From Trochalopteron elliotii (lineage: Eukaryota > Chordata > Aves > Passeriformes > Leiothrichidae): DNA of 64,000 bases. Shown in pieces: positions 34,376-48,000 of this stretch; the stretch's first letter is position 1; each line of letters opens with the position of its first letter. A program made the translations under genes and the position numbers. The notes under the pieces are model-generated. The model saw only the letters and a program-made list of their open reading frames with translations. It was not told where the DNA came from and made no database searches. The DNA is taken from the NCBI GenBank assembly GCA_024734555.1, contig JANPWX010000008.1, positions 7,431,933 to 7,495,932 on the forward strand. The letters are read 5' to 3'.

Positions 34376-36888
34376 CTAGCAGGGGAAAGAGTGAACAGAA
34401 TAGGAGCACTGTGCAATGGAAACAGTTTTAAATTTTAGGATTATACTTGTTTTGTAAGTCATTGGTGTGTTTAACTCCAGCTGGCAACTAAGTGCCACCC
34501 ACCATCTGTTTGCTCACTTTCCCCTCACTGCTAAGGAGAAGAAGTGGAAAAGAATGGAAACAGTAAGGACAGTTCAGAACAAAATCTTTGAGTTGTACTG
34601 CTCTTTGCTCTGTTCTGTTGTGAGTGCTTTTTCTTCTTTTAAACGTATTTTAGCAGGAGAAATTCAAACATGGCAAAAAGTCTGCAAGAGCAAGTAGTGT
34701 AGCAGGGGCCATAACTTCTGATGGTGTTTGTGTAAGTTTAACTAATTCAGCTGTAGCAAACTGTACATATCAGTAAGATAAGCAGGGACTTTACTTCACT
34801 ATCACAAGCTGCCAATTCTGCCTGTCATGTAATTCACAGTTTTTATGTGCTTTATCTCAATTAAGTTCCATCTCTAGAGCACATTGCTCTGTTGCATATT
34901 TCTGCTCTGCTAATGAAGCGATAGATATATGGCATTTCCTTCTGATTCCAGCAACACAGAATAAGCAGAAGTCAAACATTCCCTTGATAAATTGTGTGAG
35001 CATAGCTCTCATTTCTATCCAGGAAAAAATCTGTTTAGCTTAGAGGAGAGAATATCTAAGTTACTATACATCTCAGCTCTGAGACTGTTGGTCTTGGCTG
35101 CTTTGCTGGTGGAATTATTCCAAATTCCAGAGTGATAGAGGATCTCTTCTAGAACCCATTAAATACCAGGAGGTATAGGGATGGCACCTGACAGAACAGC
35201 TCATCCCAGGCCCTATGAAGAGCCAGAGGGTGGCTCCTGCAGGTGATGCAGCCATTGTCCAGGGCAAGAGGGCGAGGAGAATGGTGATCTGCTGGTAGCA
35301 CACACTCTGGCATCGGATGTGGAGCTCGGGTTTGGTTGAGAGAAAGGTAACAGCATTAGAAACAAAGTTTCTAATAGACTTACCCTTTTGCTGTTCTGTG
35401 CTTCCAGCTCCTGATGCAAGTCTGTACTGTTCTCTTTCACTCTTCCAATGGTGCTGAATTCTGACAAGCTAATACTTGGCTCAACACCAGCAAGTAATTT
35501 CCTGGTAATTAATTTGTTTTCTCTATACCTGACCTGAATTTCTTTCAGGTAATTTGCAGGTTGGGTAACCCATCAGAATCAAACAATTTTAGGGGGTACC
35601 CAGGAGTACAATGAGTAATGGTTATTTTGAGTCTGTCTTCCCTCAGACTCTTTCTCGCTCTCTCTCAGCATTAGGGTTTCATTGCTATTAGAGCACTTTG
35701 CATATAATTACCAACAGCTTTAGGTTATAATTATATTGTCATTTAGTACATTTGCAATGGGGAAAGAATGAACAAAGCAGTGAATTAAACATGCAATGAC
35801 TGTTGATGTTTTGTGCCTTTTGCTTTCTTAACAACTTCATTAATATTTTGCAATGTTTATGAGGAGCTACCTGGAAAAACAGCCAGTGCATGTTTTTAAA
35901 CATGTCACAACTCTAGGAACTAAAAGAAAAAATAAACAGGATGAGCAGATAGCCTTTAGAATTTAGTCTTTAAAATGGACTTTAAAAATTACTGCAATCA
36001 TTTGCATATTTATTGCACATGACATTTTCAAAAGACAGCAGCAGTGGGCTAATGCTGCAATAAGTGGTAGAACTCCTGTTGACCTGAGTAAGAGCAGATG
36101 TAAATAGGTACCATTCACTCAAGAAAATATCATGAGGTGGTCACTGTTGGTAAAACAGTTCAAAAGTTAAAGCCTATTGAGTCTCTGCCTTTGTCCTTGA
36201 GATAAAAGCCAAATACACTCTCTGTTCAGTATTTTCTCTGCAGGTGGCCAACATGAAATACAGTTGAACAAGTACATTTTGCCACCATGTACATGGAACA
36301 TTCTTATAGTAGTCTCTGGGAAATCTATAATGGCTCCAGTTTACAAACAAGCATGAGTCCAAACATCATATATGCTTAATAATATTGCATAATTGTGCAT
36401 GTCTGTAGACCTGCACATACTCAGTTGTATGTGGATTTGCTTTGTTAATTAATCATGCCACAGTTTCAGGCTTATCTGTTTCCCTGTCTCTGGACTCCAG
36501 CTAGAGAATACTGGCAGCAAGATATTATTGAATATATGAGATAGGATTGTGAGACATGAAATATATCAGAGCCATTGAAATCATCTGCTATAAACTCTCA
36601 GTGCCATATAAGCTTGGTTAAAACACACTTTTCCTGACTAAATTAATTGAGCCTGTAGTTATCAATGAAGATAAGTATTTAGTAAAATAACTGGCGCTCC
36701 TGACATGTTTCAAGTCAATATGAGAGATCAGAATTTGACAGCGTGGATGAAGATGTTTCTAAAGATTGATCTTTCTAGCGATTTAATTTCTAGATAGCAT
36801 CTCTGTATAGTGCAAGCAGGGATTTTGCAAGTGAAATATGCATGCTGATTTGTGAGCAAAAGACAATTCATAGAGAAGCAGAATTTGT

Positions 36889-36929
36889 TTAGTTTAGAGG
36901 ATTTGCTTAGTTTAGAATTTTAGTTTAGA
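36889..36929. repeat. Three copies of TTAGTTTAGA
   Basis: The decamer occurs at 36889-36898, 36907-36916 and 36920-36929, with spacings of 18 and 13 bases. It is a small degenerate tandem repeat. Confidence 0.65.
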
Positions 36930-39900
36930 AACAAGTAAATTAAGTAAGATTAATTGGTGATTGAGGGTATCTACAATTTTTTTTGCATCTACATATATTT
37001 AGGAATAAATGTTTTACAATGTACCCTTCATATCTTTGCCTAGTGCAGGAGGAGGTGTGAAGGTAACAGCAGTCAAACAAATGGAAACGCTGCTTGATGT
37101 TTCTTAAATATTATAATGACCTTCTTCTCAAATGTTTCATATGAATACAAGAATATTAAAAGGAAAATGCATTATATCTTCTGTCTTTTCCTGGCCAGCT
37201 AGAGGAACTAGGAGTTGAATATACTAAGTAGGATTCATAGTATTTTGTTCTATGTTGAAGCCATAATACTCTCTTGGCAAAAAGAAGATTTGCATCCAAA
37301 AAGATGGAATAAGGGCATCTTTGAATTGGAAAGCCAAGGTTTCCACCATCATAAAATGACACAATTAAGTTTGCAAGCATGTACTTCAAAATCATTCCAC
37401 CAAGTTGTTAACTGCCTAGGACTTCTCAGTGCAAAAAGGTACAGGGATATTTTTTAAAAAGGACAAAGCATTTCTGAGAATTGCTGAAACAGTAAAAGAC
37501 AAGGAAGTGTCCTGCAAATGATAGGTCAGGTCAGTGAATTGAAATGTGTCAAAATGCTGTGTGGAAATGAAATACTGCAGTAAGAGAATCTCACTCATTT
37601 TGTCATGCTTAACTGTCTGAAAGGATCTGGCCCAAGGACTTCAGCCTAAATGACAACTTACATTTCTAAAATTATATAGCCATCAGGAAGATTACTTGTC
37701 CCTGAGGTGGCAAACATCCTGTATAAGCACTGGCAAATGCCAGTCTGCTAAGTGCTGGACCTGATGCCATAACCCTAGCAGGATCTCCAATTCTGAGATT
37801 GCTTTGTGAATCTTTTCTGGGAAACTTGAGGAAGAAAGATTTTCTGAGTGAGTGAAATCCCTGTGAAGATAATGATAATGAACCACCAAGTAATGTATTG
37901 CTTAGAATAATATCAGTGTGATGGTCTGCAATTCAAAACTTTCTACACAAATTTGAAAGCTGGCTCTAGGTGTGAGTCTGAATACAAAATAAGCACCCAG
38001 AGCAAGGCTGAAAAATGGACCCAGTTGCTTCTCTTGACAATGCAGTTATAAAATTTTTCACACTTTCCCTCTTTTTGGATCAATGAATACATAGTATTTT
38101 AATTTGATAAAAGTTATTCTAAGTTTCAAGATCACCGTTATTAATTAGTTAATCAAAGCTTTGTTGGCTGCATTTTTTTTTAGCAGAAAGGAGAATAAAC
38201 TCAAAGTTTTTGAGCTATATTATTCTCATGAATGGAGATTAGAAAAGTCATTATCTTAGGACCACTGTTTACCAGCTAAGAGGCAAATGATGTGAGTTTT
38301 CATTTCTCAAATTTTATGTATAAGGCACAAAATTCATTGAGAGCAGCAATGTTCTGCCAGCATGGTCCCTTAGTAAATAAGCCTTCAGAAAAACTGTGAT
38401 AAATAAAGTATCTGATAGATAAATGAATGCCATGAAAGCTAATGCTCTGCTTAATGGATGCACAACTTCACCAGCATCCATTAATTTGTATATGAATAAC
38501 CTGTAAGTGTAGGTGGTCCTTGAGACAATTATACTTCAACTAAGCATGACACAAAGAGCACACAATGAAACAGCCTCCTTGTGGATACCATAATGGTGAA
38601 CAACAGGACAGATAATCATGAAGGATTATCTTACTGGCTCATAAATCTACATCAATTCTGACAAGGTTCACTCTGGGGTTGACAAACTTCCTCTTTTTCT
38701 TGTGATGTTGACTCGAAAATGCCAGGCTAATGATCTCACTCCATTAAGGTTTTTCTAGTGCCATTATTTGATGGTGTCTTGTTTGCATGTTTATGTTCAT
38801 CTTCTTTCATCTTACACGATGACTTTTCAGGCCTTGGTACATCTGCCAAAAGCAGTTCTGCAAACTCTTTTCCAAGTGAGAAATTTGAATCCACAGACTT
38901 ACTATTGTTTCTGACATATTCTAGCTAGTCAATAAAAGGTCATTACACTCTCTTCAGAGCCAAAAGTTGTGTGTTTAGTTAGGAATAATAAAAATACAAC
39001 AACAAATCAAAATGGAACCCCACTCCCAAATGTTACTGACATTCCAGAAAGATGGTTAATATTTTTGTTAATTTATCTAACTGATTAGTTTTTATATTGA
39101 TAGAGTTCAAAATAAAACTTCCAAGAGTTGTTTTTCTTACACTTTCTTCTTGATGGATCTTTATCAGAAGATTTGTCTAATGATCAGATCATTGCAAGAA
39201 GTTTCAGAAGGGATTTTCAGAGTTTCTTCTGCATAAAATCTGTAAATCTGATCATTCTGTGTCCTCTTACCCATGCATATTGCATCTATTTAAAGAGAGA
39301 ATGTTATCAAATATAATATTAAAGGTAGAGGAACCCTGCCATATCACTTGTTATTAATGAATTTGCAGATCATTCCTACCTTATGAATGTGCCCAGATTG
39401 TCTGCATTTTATCACTTATTCTGTGCTTCCCTTCATCTTCTCACCAGTGAATTTCATTCGTCCTTGCTCTGCCAAGCTGCCTGCCTTTGATAGACCTTCC
39501 AGCAGTACCTCCCTGACATCTCTCTTTTGCCTAATCAAAACAATTTGAATGTGTATATATTGTAGTTTATAATATATATTAATCTGCTGATAACAAGCTA
39601 CTTGCAGTAAGGTTTTCTGTCCTCCTTTTTCTTCTAAACTGGCTTGAGCTTTGGAGCTGTGTATGGAGATAAATAATGTCTAACCAATGTTAGGCAGATA
39701 CTGTATTACTGCCTAGAATAAGTCAGTGGATATTTGTGACTGATCCAGTGGGTAAAAGCTCTGCTAATGTAGCTAAGTGCCTACTTTCTAGAAACAAATC
39801 AATATGACATTACAGACCTATTTTTTCTCCTAAGTTTTACCTGCCTCATCTCTTTACCTTGCCTGCTTCTATTATCTCTATATTAATACAAAGTCTCAGG

Positions 39901-40001
39901 AGCGAAACTGAGTGATAAATGAGTCCTGATGTCCTGTGTTTAAAAAAAAATCATATGAATCACAGAATTATGTGAATGTTTGGTCAAGAATTAAACCCTG
40001 A

Positions 40002-40006
40002 ATGAT
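40002..40006. repeat. Left target-site duplication ATGAT
   Basis: This is the left copy of a 5-bp host duplication, identical to 40585-40589, directly abutting the TG end of the LTR. Confidence 0.85.
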
Positions 40007-40584
40007 TGTGCAGGTTTGGCTAGGGTACATTGAATTTTCTTCATAGTAGTTAATATGGGCTGTGTTTTGGATTTGTGCTGTGAACAGTGCTGGGTGCAGA
40101 GATGTTTTAGTAATTACTGAGTAAAGCCTTTTTTGCTCCTCAGCCCACCTCACCCCACCACTAAGCAGGCTGGGGGTGCACAAGAAATTGGGAGGGGACA
40201 CAGCAAGGACAGCTGGCCCCAGCTGACCAAAGAGAAATCCCAGACCATATGGCATCATGTTCAGCATATAAAAAACAGGGGAAGAAGGAGGAAGGGGGGA
40301 AAGTTCAGGGTTATGTTATTTGCCTTCCCAGATCACTCTTAGGGATGATGGAGCTCTGCTTTCTTGCGAATGCTGAACACCTGTCTGCTCATGAAAAGTG
40401 TTGCATGAATTCCCTGTTTTGCTTTTCTTGCACATGCAGCTTGTGCTTTACCTGTAAAACTCTCTGTCTCAAGCCATAAGTTTTTTCAGTTTTATTTTTC
40501 TGATCCTCTTCCCCATTCCAATGTGAGGGGACTGAGTGAGAACCTGTGTGGGGCTTAGTTGCTGGCAGAAGTTAAATCGTGACA
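40007..40584 (+). mobile_element. Solo LTR, avian ERV-L type, 5-bp TSD
   Basis: A 578-bp LTR begins TGTGCAGGTTTGG and ends GTTAAATCGTGACA, between perfect ATGAT duplications. A 5-bp duplication and these termini fit the ERV-L-like (class III) elements that are abundant in birds. Recognisable family segments include the stretch around 40180-40260 with GGGAGGGGACACAGC and a promoter region leading to a TATA box at 40267. The 3' part includes GGCTTAGTTGCTGGC near the end, as in the family. No clear AATAAA is present, so the polyadenylation signal has probably decayed. Open frames inside it are not proteins. No internal viral sequence adjoins it. Confidence 0.9.
40267..40273 (+). promoter_or_regulatory. 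LTR TATA box
   Basis: TATAAAA lies near the middle of the LTR, at the position expected for the U3 promoter. It supports plus orientation. Present activity is unknown. Confidence 0.55.
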
Positions 40585-40589
40585 ATGAT
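40585..40589. repeat. Right target-site duplication ATGAT
   Basis: This is the right copy of the 5-bp target duplication, directly after the terminal CA of the LTR. Confidence 0.85.
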
Positions 40590-40820
40590 CTCACTGGCAT
40601 CTGTGTACTTTCATTTTATTTATTTACATAATATTAAAAATAACACTAAAAAGAATATTAGAAAAAAGACATTTTTCTGTTGTCATTATAAAATGTAACA
40701 GGCTATGAATTTTTAAATCTTTATTAATTATGCAAACAGTGGTTTCTTCTTCAATGTGAGAATTGGTTGAAACTGGTCAGTGAATTAGTAAAGTGGAGAT
40801 TTGGCCTTGTATTTTTACTG

Positions 40821-40853
40821 CTACCAAGGCTCTACCAAAGCTCTACCAAGGCA
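40821..40853. repeat. 11-bp tandem repeat, three units
   Basis: Three consecutive units, CTACCAAGGCT, CTACCAAAGCT and CTACCAAGGCA, differ at one or two positions each. Confidence 0.8.
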
Positions 40854-41266
40854 TGTGTAAAGAAGCACATGCAAGTTGATTCCTGTAAAACTTTTCTTGT
40901 CTATATAAGTGAAAAGTATGATCAAAAAGAACTTGCTTACTCATTCCACTAACTGTATAATTTCAGTTTTCCTTTTGTCCGTACGTCAATTTTCTGGAAA
41001 GGGGAACAGCCTACATACTGCCAATTTGAGGCTATTTGTGAAAAGTCTTGGACAAGTGTGGCTTAAAACCTTGCTAAAGGTTCCTAGTCTGGGTCCAGGA
41101 AATCGTGAACAAAATCCTGTTCTGGGATTTTGACAAATTGACAGCTAAACTAGGGCACATTGCTTCCCCTGCCCATTCATCGCTTAGTTTTGCCTACAGA
41201 AAGATGAAATGAGGTAAGGAAGAGTTGAGAAAGCTTAGCATTGCAGCACAACTCCTTTTCTTTTGC

Positions 41267-41280
41267 ATTTGCATGCAAAT
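41267..41280. promoter_or_regulatory. Palindromic double octamer site
   Basis: ATTTGCATGCAAAT is a perfect palindrome made of two inverted POU octamers, ATTTGCAT and ATGCAAAT, overlapping by two bases. Octamers are bound by POU-domain factors, and palindromic arrangements can recruit dimers. Downstream, 41281-41345 holds GTTAAT and TTAATCA motifs. Single octamers are frequent in this A+T-rich window; the doubled form is the unusual part. Activity is inferred only. Confidence 0.3.
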
Positions 41281-44200
41281 TGATCTAGAAATCCATCAGC
41301 TGACTCTGTTAATGAGGTCAAGAAAAACATGCAGAGTTAATCAAACCCAGATATAGTTATTATTGGTTAACTGTCTCCAGGGATGGAAATTCAGTGCCAC
41401 AATTTTTCTTCTGTGCTTTGCAGAAACACCTTGCCATAAGTGCTATTGGAATTTAATTTCATTGAAGAGCTGCCTTTCTTTTCCCTTTTGCACAAAAGTT
41501 ACCCATGCATGTCAGTCTTGTCATTTTAATTGAACTTACAGGCATGACTGGCATGTGGTGGAATTTAATCTGTCAGTATAACAATAATAAATTATTGCAG
41601 TACGTTTGATAAAGAAACCTGGGACTTTGCAGAGTATAGTAAGGAATTGGGGGTTGGAAGGAAGTTTCATACAGTTTTGCCTTCATACAGTCAGCTTCTC
41701 TATTTTAGCCATTTCTTGTATTTTTTCTGTATGTTGTTGCCTAATTATTTCTGACACTATGCTCGTCATATTCTGTATTACAGCTATTAGTCAAATAGTT
41801 CAATCTTTTCCTGTCTGCCTTTCAGACAGGATAATGTTTCCAGTTACTTTTACAGCCTCTCTCATATTTCAACCATTTTTCTTGTACTTTGAAGTGAATT
41901 GTAGAAATAAGATTTATCTTCTTGAATTCATGAAGCATATTCGGGAGGAAATTAATTTTAGTTTTGAATCTGAAAGATTAAGTTACATTGGTAGTTGTGA
42001 CCATGTGGCCTGAATAAAAAATATCATGGGAAATTCTTGGGTTCAAAAGTATTCTAAATAATTTCCTGCTGTAGTGCATGGATTTGTGAGAAGTGTCTCT
42101 ATCGAGGCCTCCCAGATTTGAGTAGCAGCCAGAGGAAAACAGTCGGGTGCTCACTTGAGCCATTGTGTAACTTAAATCAGTACCAAGAATTTATGAGAAG
42201 TGTGATGGAATTACACAATGAAAGGCCATGCAATTGAGCAGGTAATGTCTGATGTTTTGGAGAAGAAAGAGTTGGAGTATCTGGAAAAATGACACTGTTT
42301 AACAACTGCTGGCTACTGACATAGCTTTATATTTTAAGGGCTGAGAACCCTGTCTTGGCCCCAAATTGCGATAATAGGCTTTGGTAACTATTTTTTTCAA
42401 AAGTGTATATACCTCTTCTGAAAGTGGAGTGTCAAAAATAACCTAAAAATGACTAGTTCTAGATACAAAAATAAAAAGGCATGTGAATTTCACTAGCAAC
42501 TGTCAGAACATTTTTGAAGCCTAAAGAGAGGTTTCCACACATGTCAAAACAACTGAAGCACTTAGATACCCTTTTACTTCATGTCAGGAGTGAGGTGAAA
42601 CAGCACCAAAAAGCAAAGACACCTGAGAAGTCTGGCTATATGTGCTATTATCTGCTATGTGTGTCCAGAGCAGAACTATTCCACAGCAAGATGTCCCTGA
42701 GAAAATCCCATCATCCCCAATCATTGCACTTTTCACTAGGGCCAGTGGATGAGATGATGATCCTGGATTCTGCCTCAACAGTTTATGCATATTCTGTTGT
42801 ACAAACAGAGGTATGAAATTGACTCAGGCTCAGCAGGGACCAGACTAACAGCTTGTCCCTCCCCAAGGTAAATATTCTTAGTGCTTGAATACTGTGTCAT
42901 GCTTCTTGATTACTGCAATGAATTTTGCTCAGGAGTATTATTTAGATATTTCAGGGGGTAAATGACTTCACAAGGGGCTTCTCAAACTATAGAGGTATCA
43001 CCAAGAAGGCACAGGCACACCAGTTCGAATAAGTAAGCTGTTGAGATAATCCCTGAATTAATAGGCAGGTAAAGGTCTTGGAGACTAGCAAAATATGAAG
43101 AATGAAAGATAGTGGGATTATGTAGATTAAAGTAACAATCAAGATAGACATTGGACAGGGAGGACTGCTTCTCTGCTGAGGAGAGTAATAGTGCAGTAGC
43201 CAAGACACAAACTCAAAAGTTCTTCAGAAATAGTTTTCTCTGCATGCATGTGTAAGAAAGGCACAACCATAGCAGTATTGCTTTGCAAGAATGTGCAAAC
43301 TTTGTATTTTCAGATTTAGGAAAAGGTCCAAACCCAAAATGACATTTCGTGTAAGTATGACAGTAATAGGCATTGCACTGTTTTTTACTCTGGAAGGGAT
43401 GGAAGGGATAAATGTAAACTTTGAAAGGCAAAACAGTATTTCTGTTTTAGCCATACTGAGCCTAAGATAGCAGCTGCACCACTGCCAGAGATGTCAAAGA
43501 GACTGATTGTGATTTTAGTTTAGATGAAGAGAGAGAAAATTTTGGAATAGCAAAATAGATCCATGAATTGTCAGAAAAGAGAAGGTACATTAAATATGTG
43601 CTTCACAAGAAGAAATTGCTGTTTTTAAGATCTGTGCCTGTCATATTAATTGAACAGATTTTAAAAAAAGCTGTTTTTTTAAACCTAGATTAGGTAATGA
43701 AATATTATTTAAGGTCTCTGTAGATATTAGGAAAATAATAAGAAAGGTTGTGTTTTCCTCTCACAGAGTTGTAAAGCAAAAATAGTTCCTCTTTTTATCA
43801 CTAACCTTGGTGCCAATTTGTTTTAAGTACAAAACAATCAGTCTCTCAGAGTCCTAACAGGTATATATTTGAGTGCTACACATGCAAAGGTAAGGGTTTT
43901 GTTTCATATTTCATAATTAGAAACTAAGGCCTTTGATAATGCGATAAATGGTCCAAATGGGGGTTGCAAGTAATCATGTCTAACTAATTATCTACTGTAA
44001 AATCAAAAAACACAAGAGGAACAGACACCTGCATAATGCAAGCCTTTGGAACAGATGTGCCCTTATTAATAGACATGACTTGCCTATTAAAACTCTGTGG
44101 TGACAAAGAATGTTTTTTCCACTTTATGAAGGATACCCTGCCTAACCTTCCATTTCTAGGCAATTATAAACACAAAAACCTGCGGAAGTAGTGTGGCTTT

Positions 44201-44971
44201 CCTCTCTTCCCCATTATGCTACAACATGATCTCTTAGCCCCCCAAGGTTTTAAAGGTACTGTACTTCCTACCCAGTTGTCTTTAGTTGATTTTGAGGACT
44301 ATGTATTGTCTGAGGAAATGAAAAGAAATAGCATTCAATAGGAATATTTGTGCCAGTAAAGAAATTCATCATTCAAAGTCCATCGCAAACATCTGACAGA
44401 TGTGTTGTGTGGATGGTTATGGATGTAACAAACAATGTAGTGTGTGAAGGTTTTCTTTAAGATACCAAATAACAGTTGCAGAATTGTCTAATGATAATTT
44501 AAAAAAAAAAGTCTATTTAAAAATATGCTACAGGGAGCAGAAAACTCATACATTTATTCATTAGTATAATATTTTAGATATTAGTAACTGTTTCCTGGCC
44601 CTAACAGATTTCACTGGAGATGAGCTTGAATTTCATTCTCTGTAGGTGCAGGTATATAACATGATACATGTGGTTTATCCTATAGATTTCAAAAGTATCA
44701 TTTACATGCTTAAGATTTGTTGCATGAATATGCAGTTACAAGATAGAGTATTTTATTATTAGAGATATTACCCATTAAATTGTGAGATACTTGCATCTAA
44801 AATTAACCAGAACTAAAAATGAATTAATTCCTTGATGTTAGTGGTCATGAGCTAATCTGATTTGAAATATTATTCAGAGAATTAATTGAAAATCTTAAAG
44901 ATTAAAATAATTTTTTTGAAGAGTGTCCAAAATGGGGGATATTAACACAAGAATCTGATATCAGTGGTCAC

Positions 44972-45041
44972 TTTTTGTTGTTGAGTTTTTTGTTTTGTTT
45001 GGTTGGTTTTTTTGCATTTGTTTGCTGGGGTTTTTTTGTGG
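44972..45041 (+). repeat. T/G-rich low-complexity tract
   Basis: This 70-base tract is built mainly of TTTTG, GGTTGG and GGGGTTTT units, similar in composition to 29353-29470 but with a few C and A interruptions. Confidence 0.65.
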
Positions 45042-48000
45042 TACCCATGCAACAAAACTAAGATGATATGAAAAAGCATCAAAACACTGTAATTCTGGCT
45101 GCCTAATTCTTCACCCTTAGACTTTTTTTCCTTTTAATATTTTCTATAAATATATATTTTGAGAGAGAGAATACTTTATTCTCCCAATTTTTGTATTTGA
45201 GACTAAAAAACACTGGTGTCAGAGAGCAGTTATCTGAAAGGAAAATTATCCTTTTCCACAACCATGCAGGTAAGAGAAAAATCCTTAAAGCAAATGTAGT
45301 AGTGAGGTATTTGCATGCCCGGTCTCTCTTTTGGATTCAGCTCTACTGAGCTGAAGAATTAAATGAAGGTGAGGAGTTTCAATATTCTTTTTTTTTTTAC
45401 AACCCACTTCAGGGAACTGATTAACTCCTGAAAACCACACACAGTGTTCAGTGTATTTGGACAGCAAATGTGGGTGATGATTTGGGGTGCTTCCCAGCAG
45501 AGGACTGACTATGCTGCTCTCCAAGCCTCTGTTAATCTCACAGTCTCATCAGTTTTGCCTATCCTTTCCCTGTTCTTAAACACCATGTGATGCTTCTGAC
45601 TTTGAGTAATGCAAACCCCTTGCAAAGTTCCTATTTAAAAAATATTTTACTTTTTCCTCTCTAAACTTCAGAGCAAGCTGATTTCAGCTACAAGATACAA
45701 TGATCAGTTTAGAATACATAAATGGAAAATGTTGGCCACAGATGTATCCATTCAGGGTAACAGAAGCCTTCCTTTAGGAATGACGTGTTATGACTTTCTA
45801 AATTATGTTTGACAGCATCGGGGCAGCACTACAGTGAAGCCAAAAGACAGCTGAGGTTTAGATAGTTTCTGTGTCTAAAATATCTTTTTTTGATGAGTAA
45901 AGATTAGCTTAAAAGTTCAAACAGAATGTTATGTCATGTACTGTAGTAAGTGTAGAAGGACATTAAAAATATATTCATAGAGAAAAAGAGCATGTGTATA
46001 TTCATTCAGTGAGAACAAATATATTCAAATATATACAGGAAATCTACTCCATCCATCTAAATCTCAGACCTAAAGTACTGACCATTAAAAAGTCAGCAGC
46101 TGATAATGTTTATCAGATAGTGGGAATGAAATTACCTCAGCTTTTTTTTCCACTTAGGATAGAAGATATTCTATAATAACTTTTGGGTTTTTTATGGATT
46201 CATGGACTTAGCAGCTCTCACAAATTGCTGTAGCTACTTTTACTTTGGGATTTTAAAGTCTGGTAGTGCTGAGTTTTGACTATTTGATAGCTCAGCATTG
46301 CTTAGGGATCAGAGATTCCTCCCCTTCTTACTGTTCATCCTGGTAGTAGGTCTGCTGCTGACCTACTTCACATTTGACATTTTTAGGCCTGGATTCATTG
46401 TTCCACATGAGGCACCTAATGATTTTTAAGATTCCCCTAGTGTATCAGTAACAATCAGATGGAGCTGACAGATAAAGAAATAGGACCTGTAAGAGCCCTG
46501 TGTTTTCTGAAGTGGCAGCCAGAACGCAAGTGAAGTATCTTACAGCAACACCAGTGGCACTGTGTCAAAGTGTCTACTTGTTTGAGTGTCAACTGAGCCC
46601 TAAGTGGCAGAGTTTTTTGTGTGCAGTGGGCTGTAGCTAGGTCTCTACCTGCTTTCTTTGCCTCCCTTCTCCCTGCTTTTGTAGACAGAAATAGCCTGCC
46701 TATGTTCAGATCAGCACAATCCATATCACAAGAGTATCTCCAGCTGGATATATTTGTGTGTGCCTTAGCAGCAGCAGTCTTAACTCAGGAATATGCATTT
46801 ATGTACTTTCTTTTCTGTGGCCTTTCCACTCTGTTCATGGCTGCTGCCCCTGGGGAAACATTTGCTTACAAAGATTTGTCATCTGTCATCCAGAATTCAT
46901 CATAATTTTGTTGCACATTAGATTTGACACAACTATGATGAATACTCAGGGTGTTGCTTCGCCATTCTGTGAGTGCCACTTAAATTTGTACAGTCTGTGT
47001 TATCCTGGTGACTCATTTCACTTTGATACCATTTTTTAATGGAGAAGGCTGAACAGCATGTCCTGACTTTGGTTTCTTGCCAACTGCAGCGAGCTTTGCT
47101 TTCCCACATCACACAAGATCCTCGTCAATAAGCAAATATGTGCAGCTAAGGAACTGAGCTGATCAAAGCAGCCCTGTCCTTTCCCACAGAGGTGGGAATA
47201 GGCCATGGAACACTGGAGAAGAGCATTTCACTAATTCATGTAAGCCTTTCCTCTTCAGCCTTCTGGAAGAATTTCTTTCATCCAAATAATTTCAGCAGTA
47301 TTTTGTTTAAATCAATATGTCAGAGGGATAGGAACTTCTGTCTTAGATCTTATCTCTCCAAATCTGCTCCTGGCCCACCATGAGTGTCTTCAGAGAGTTA
47401 ATTCACTTCCCTGTGACTGTGTTTCCTTGTTTGTAAATGGGAACAAGCCACTGTAGGGCATATCAAGACCTTCAGATGAAATGAGAGCCTTTCAGAAAAC
47501 TCTAAGATACTGTGATGAGGTCTGACTTAGCACATATTCTCCATATAGTTACATGAACAAAAAAAGATTTGTATGCCACCAGAATCAGTTATTTATCTTC
47601 ACAGCATGTGTCAAAGTGATTTCTGAATTAGAGATGCCATGCTCCAAGGTGCCAGCAATCTCCAAATAGATACACTGTGTAGCCACAATTGCCCATCTGA
47701 TGCACAAAACAAAAGGTGGGATCTACATTATGCCATCTACAGAATGGTCCCATGAGTGGCTGGGTGCTTCCACAAGCATGAGGGAATACACATTGACACT
47801 GCTGACTGACAAGTCACCCACACTCATAGCTGAAACTGGGGGTGGTCTTCTCTTTAAATAATGTGTGTATCAGGTAGCCAGTCTGTCAGCCAGAGAGTGG
47901 GAACTCCTCAGCCCAAAGTGAGGCCTCCTAGAGGAGAAGGGGAATGCCCTATCTTCTGCAAATAGAAGAAGCTTTTATTTGGGATATTTTCTTTTGCTCT

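Larger units (their letters stand above)
31970..40001. other. Noncoding DNA, no gene seen
   Basis: There is no supported gene. The stretch contains the E-box cluster at 34089-34375 and three TTAGTTTAGA copies at 36889-36929. A plus-strand frame of 145 codons (32962-33399) and a hydrophobic-start minus frame (35303-35115) were examined and not accepted as genes. Confidence 0.55.
40590..44971. other. Noncoding DNA, no gene seen
   Basis: There is no supported gene. An 11-bp tandem repeat lies at 40821-40853 and a palindromic octamer site at 41267-41280. A 135-codon plus frame (41606-42013) is T-rich and strongly hydrophobic, without family resemblance or splice signals, and is treated as chance. 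Confidence 0.55.

Noticed and set aside
35115..35303. Minus-strand frame with a signal-peptide-like start
   Set aside because: Only 62 codons, overlapped by another open frame, with no cysteine pattern or cleavage context convincing enough for a secreted peptide.
41640..41672. GGGTTGGAAGGAAG, possible eroded CR1 tail
   Set aside because: Too short and diverged to separate from chance. No reverse transcriptase-like sequence lies on the other side.
41606..42013. 135-codon hydrophobic open frame that could look like a membrane protein
   Set aside because: The hydrophobicity follows from T-rich DNA. No conserved motif is present.
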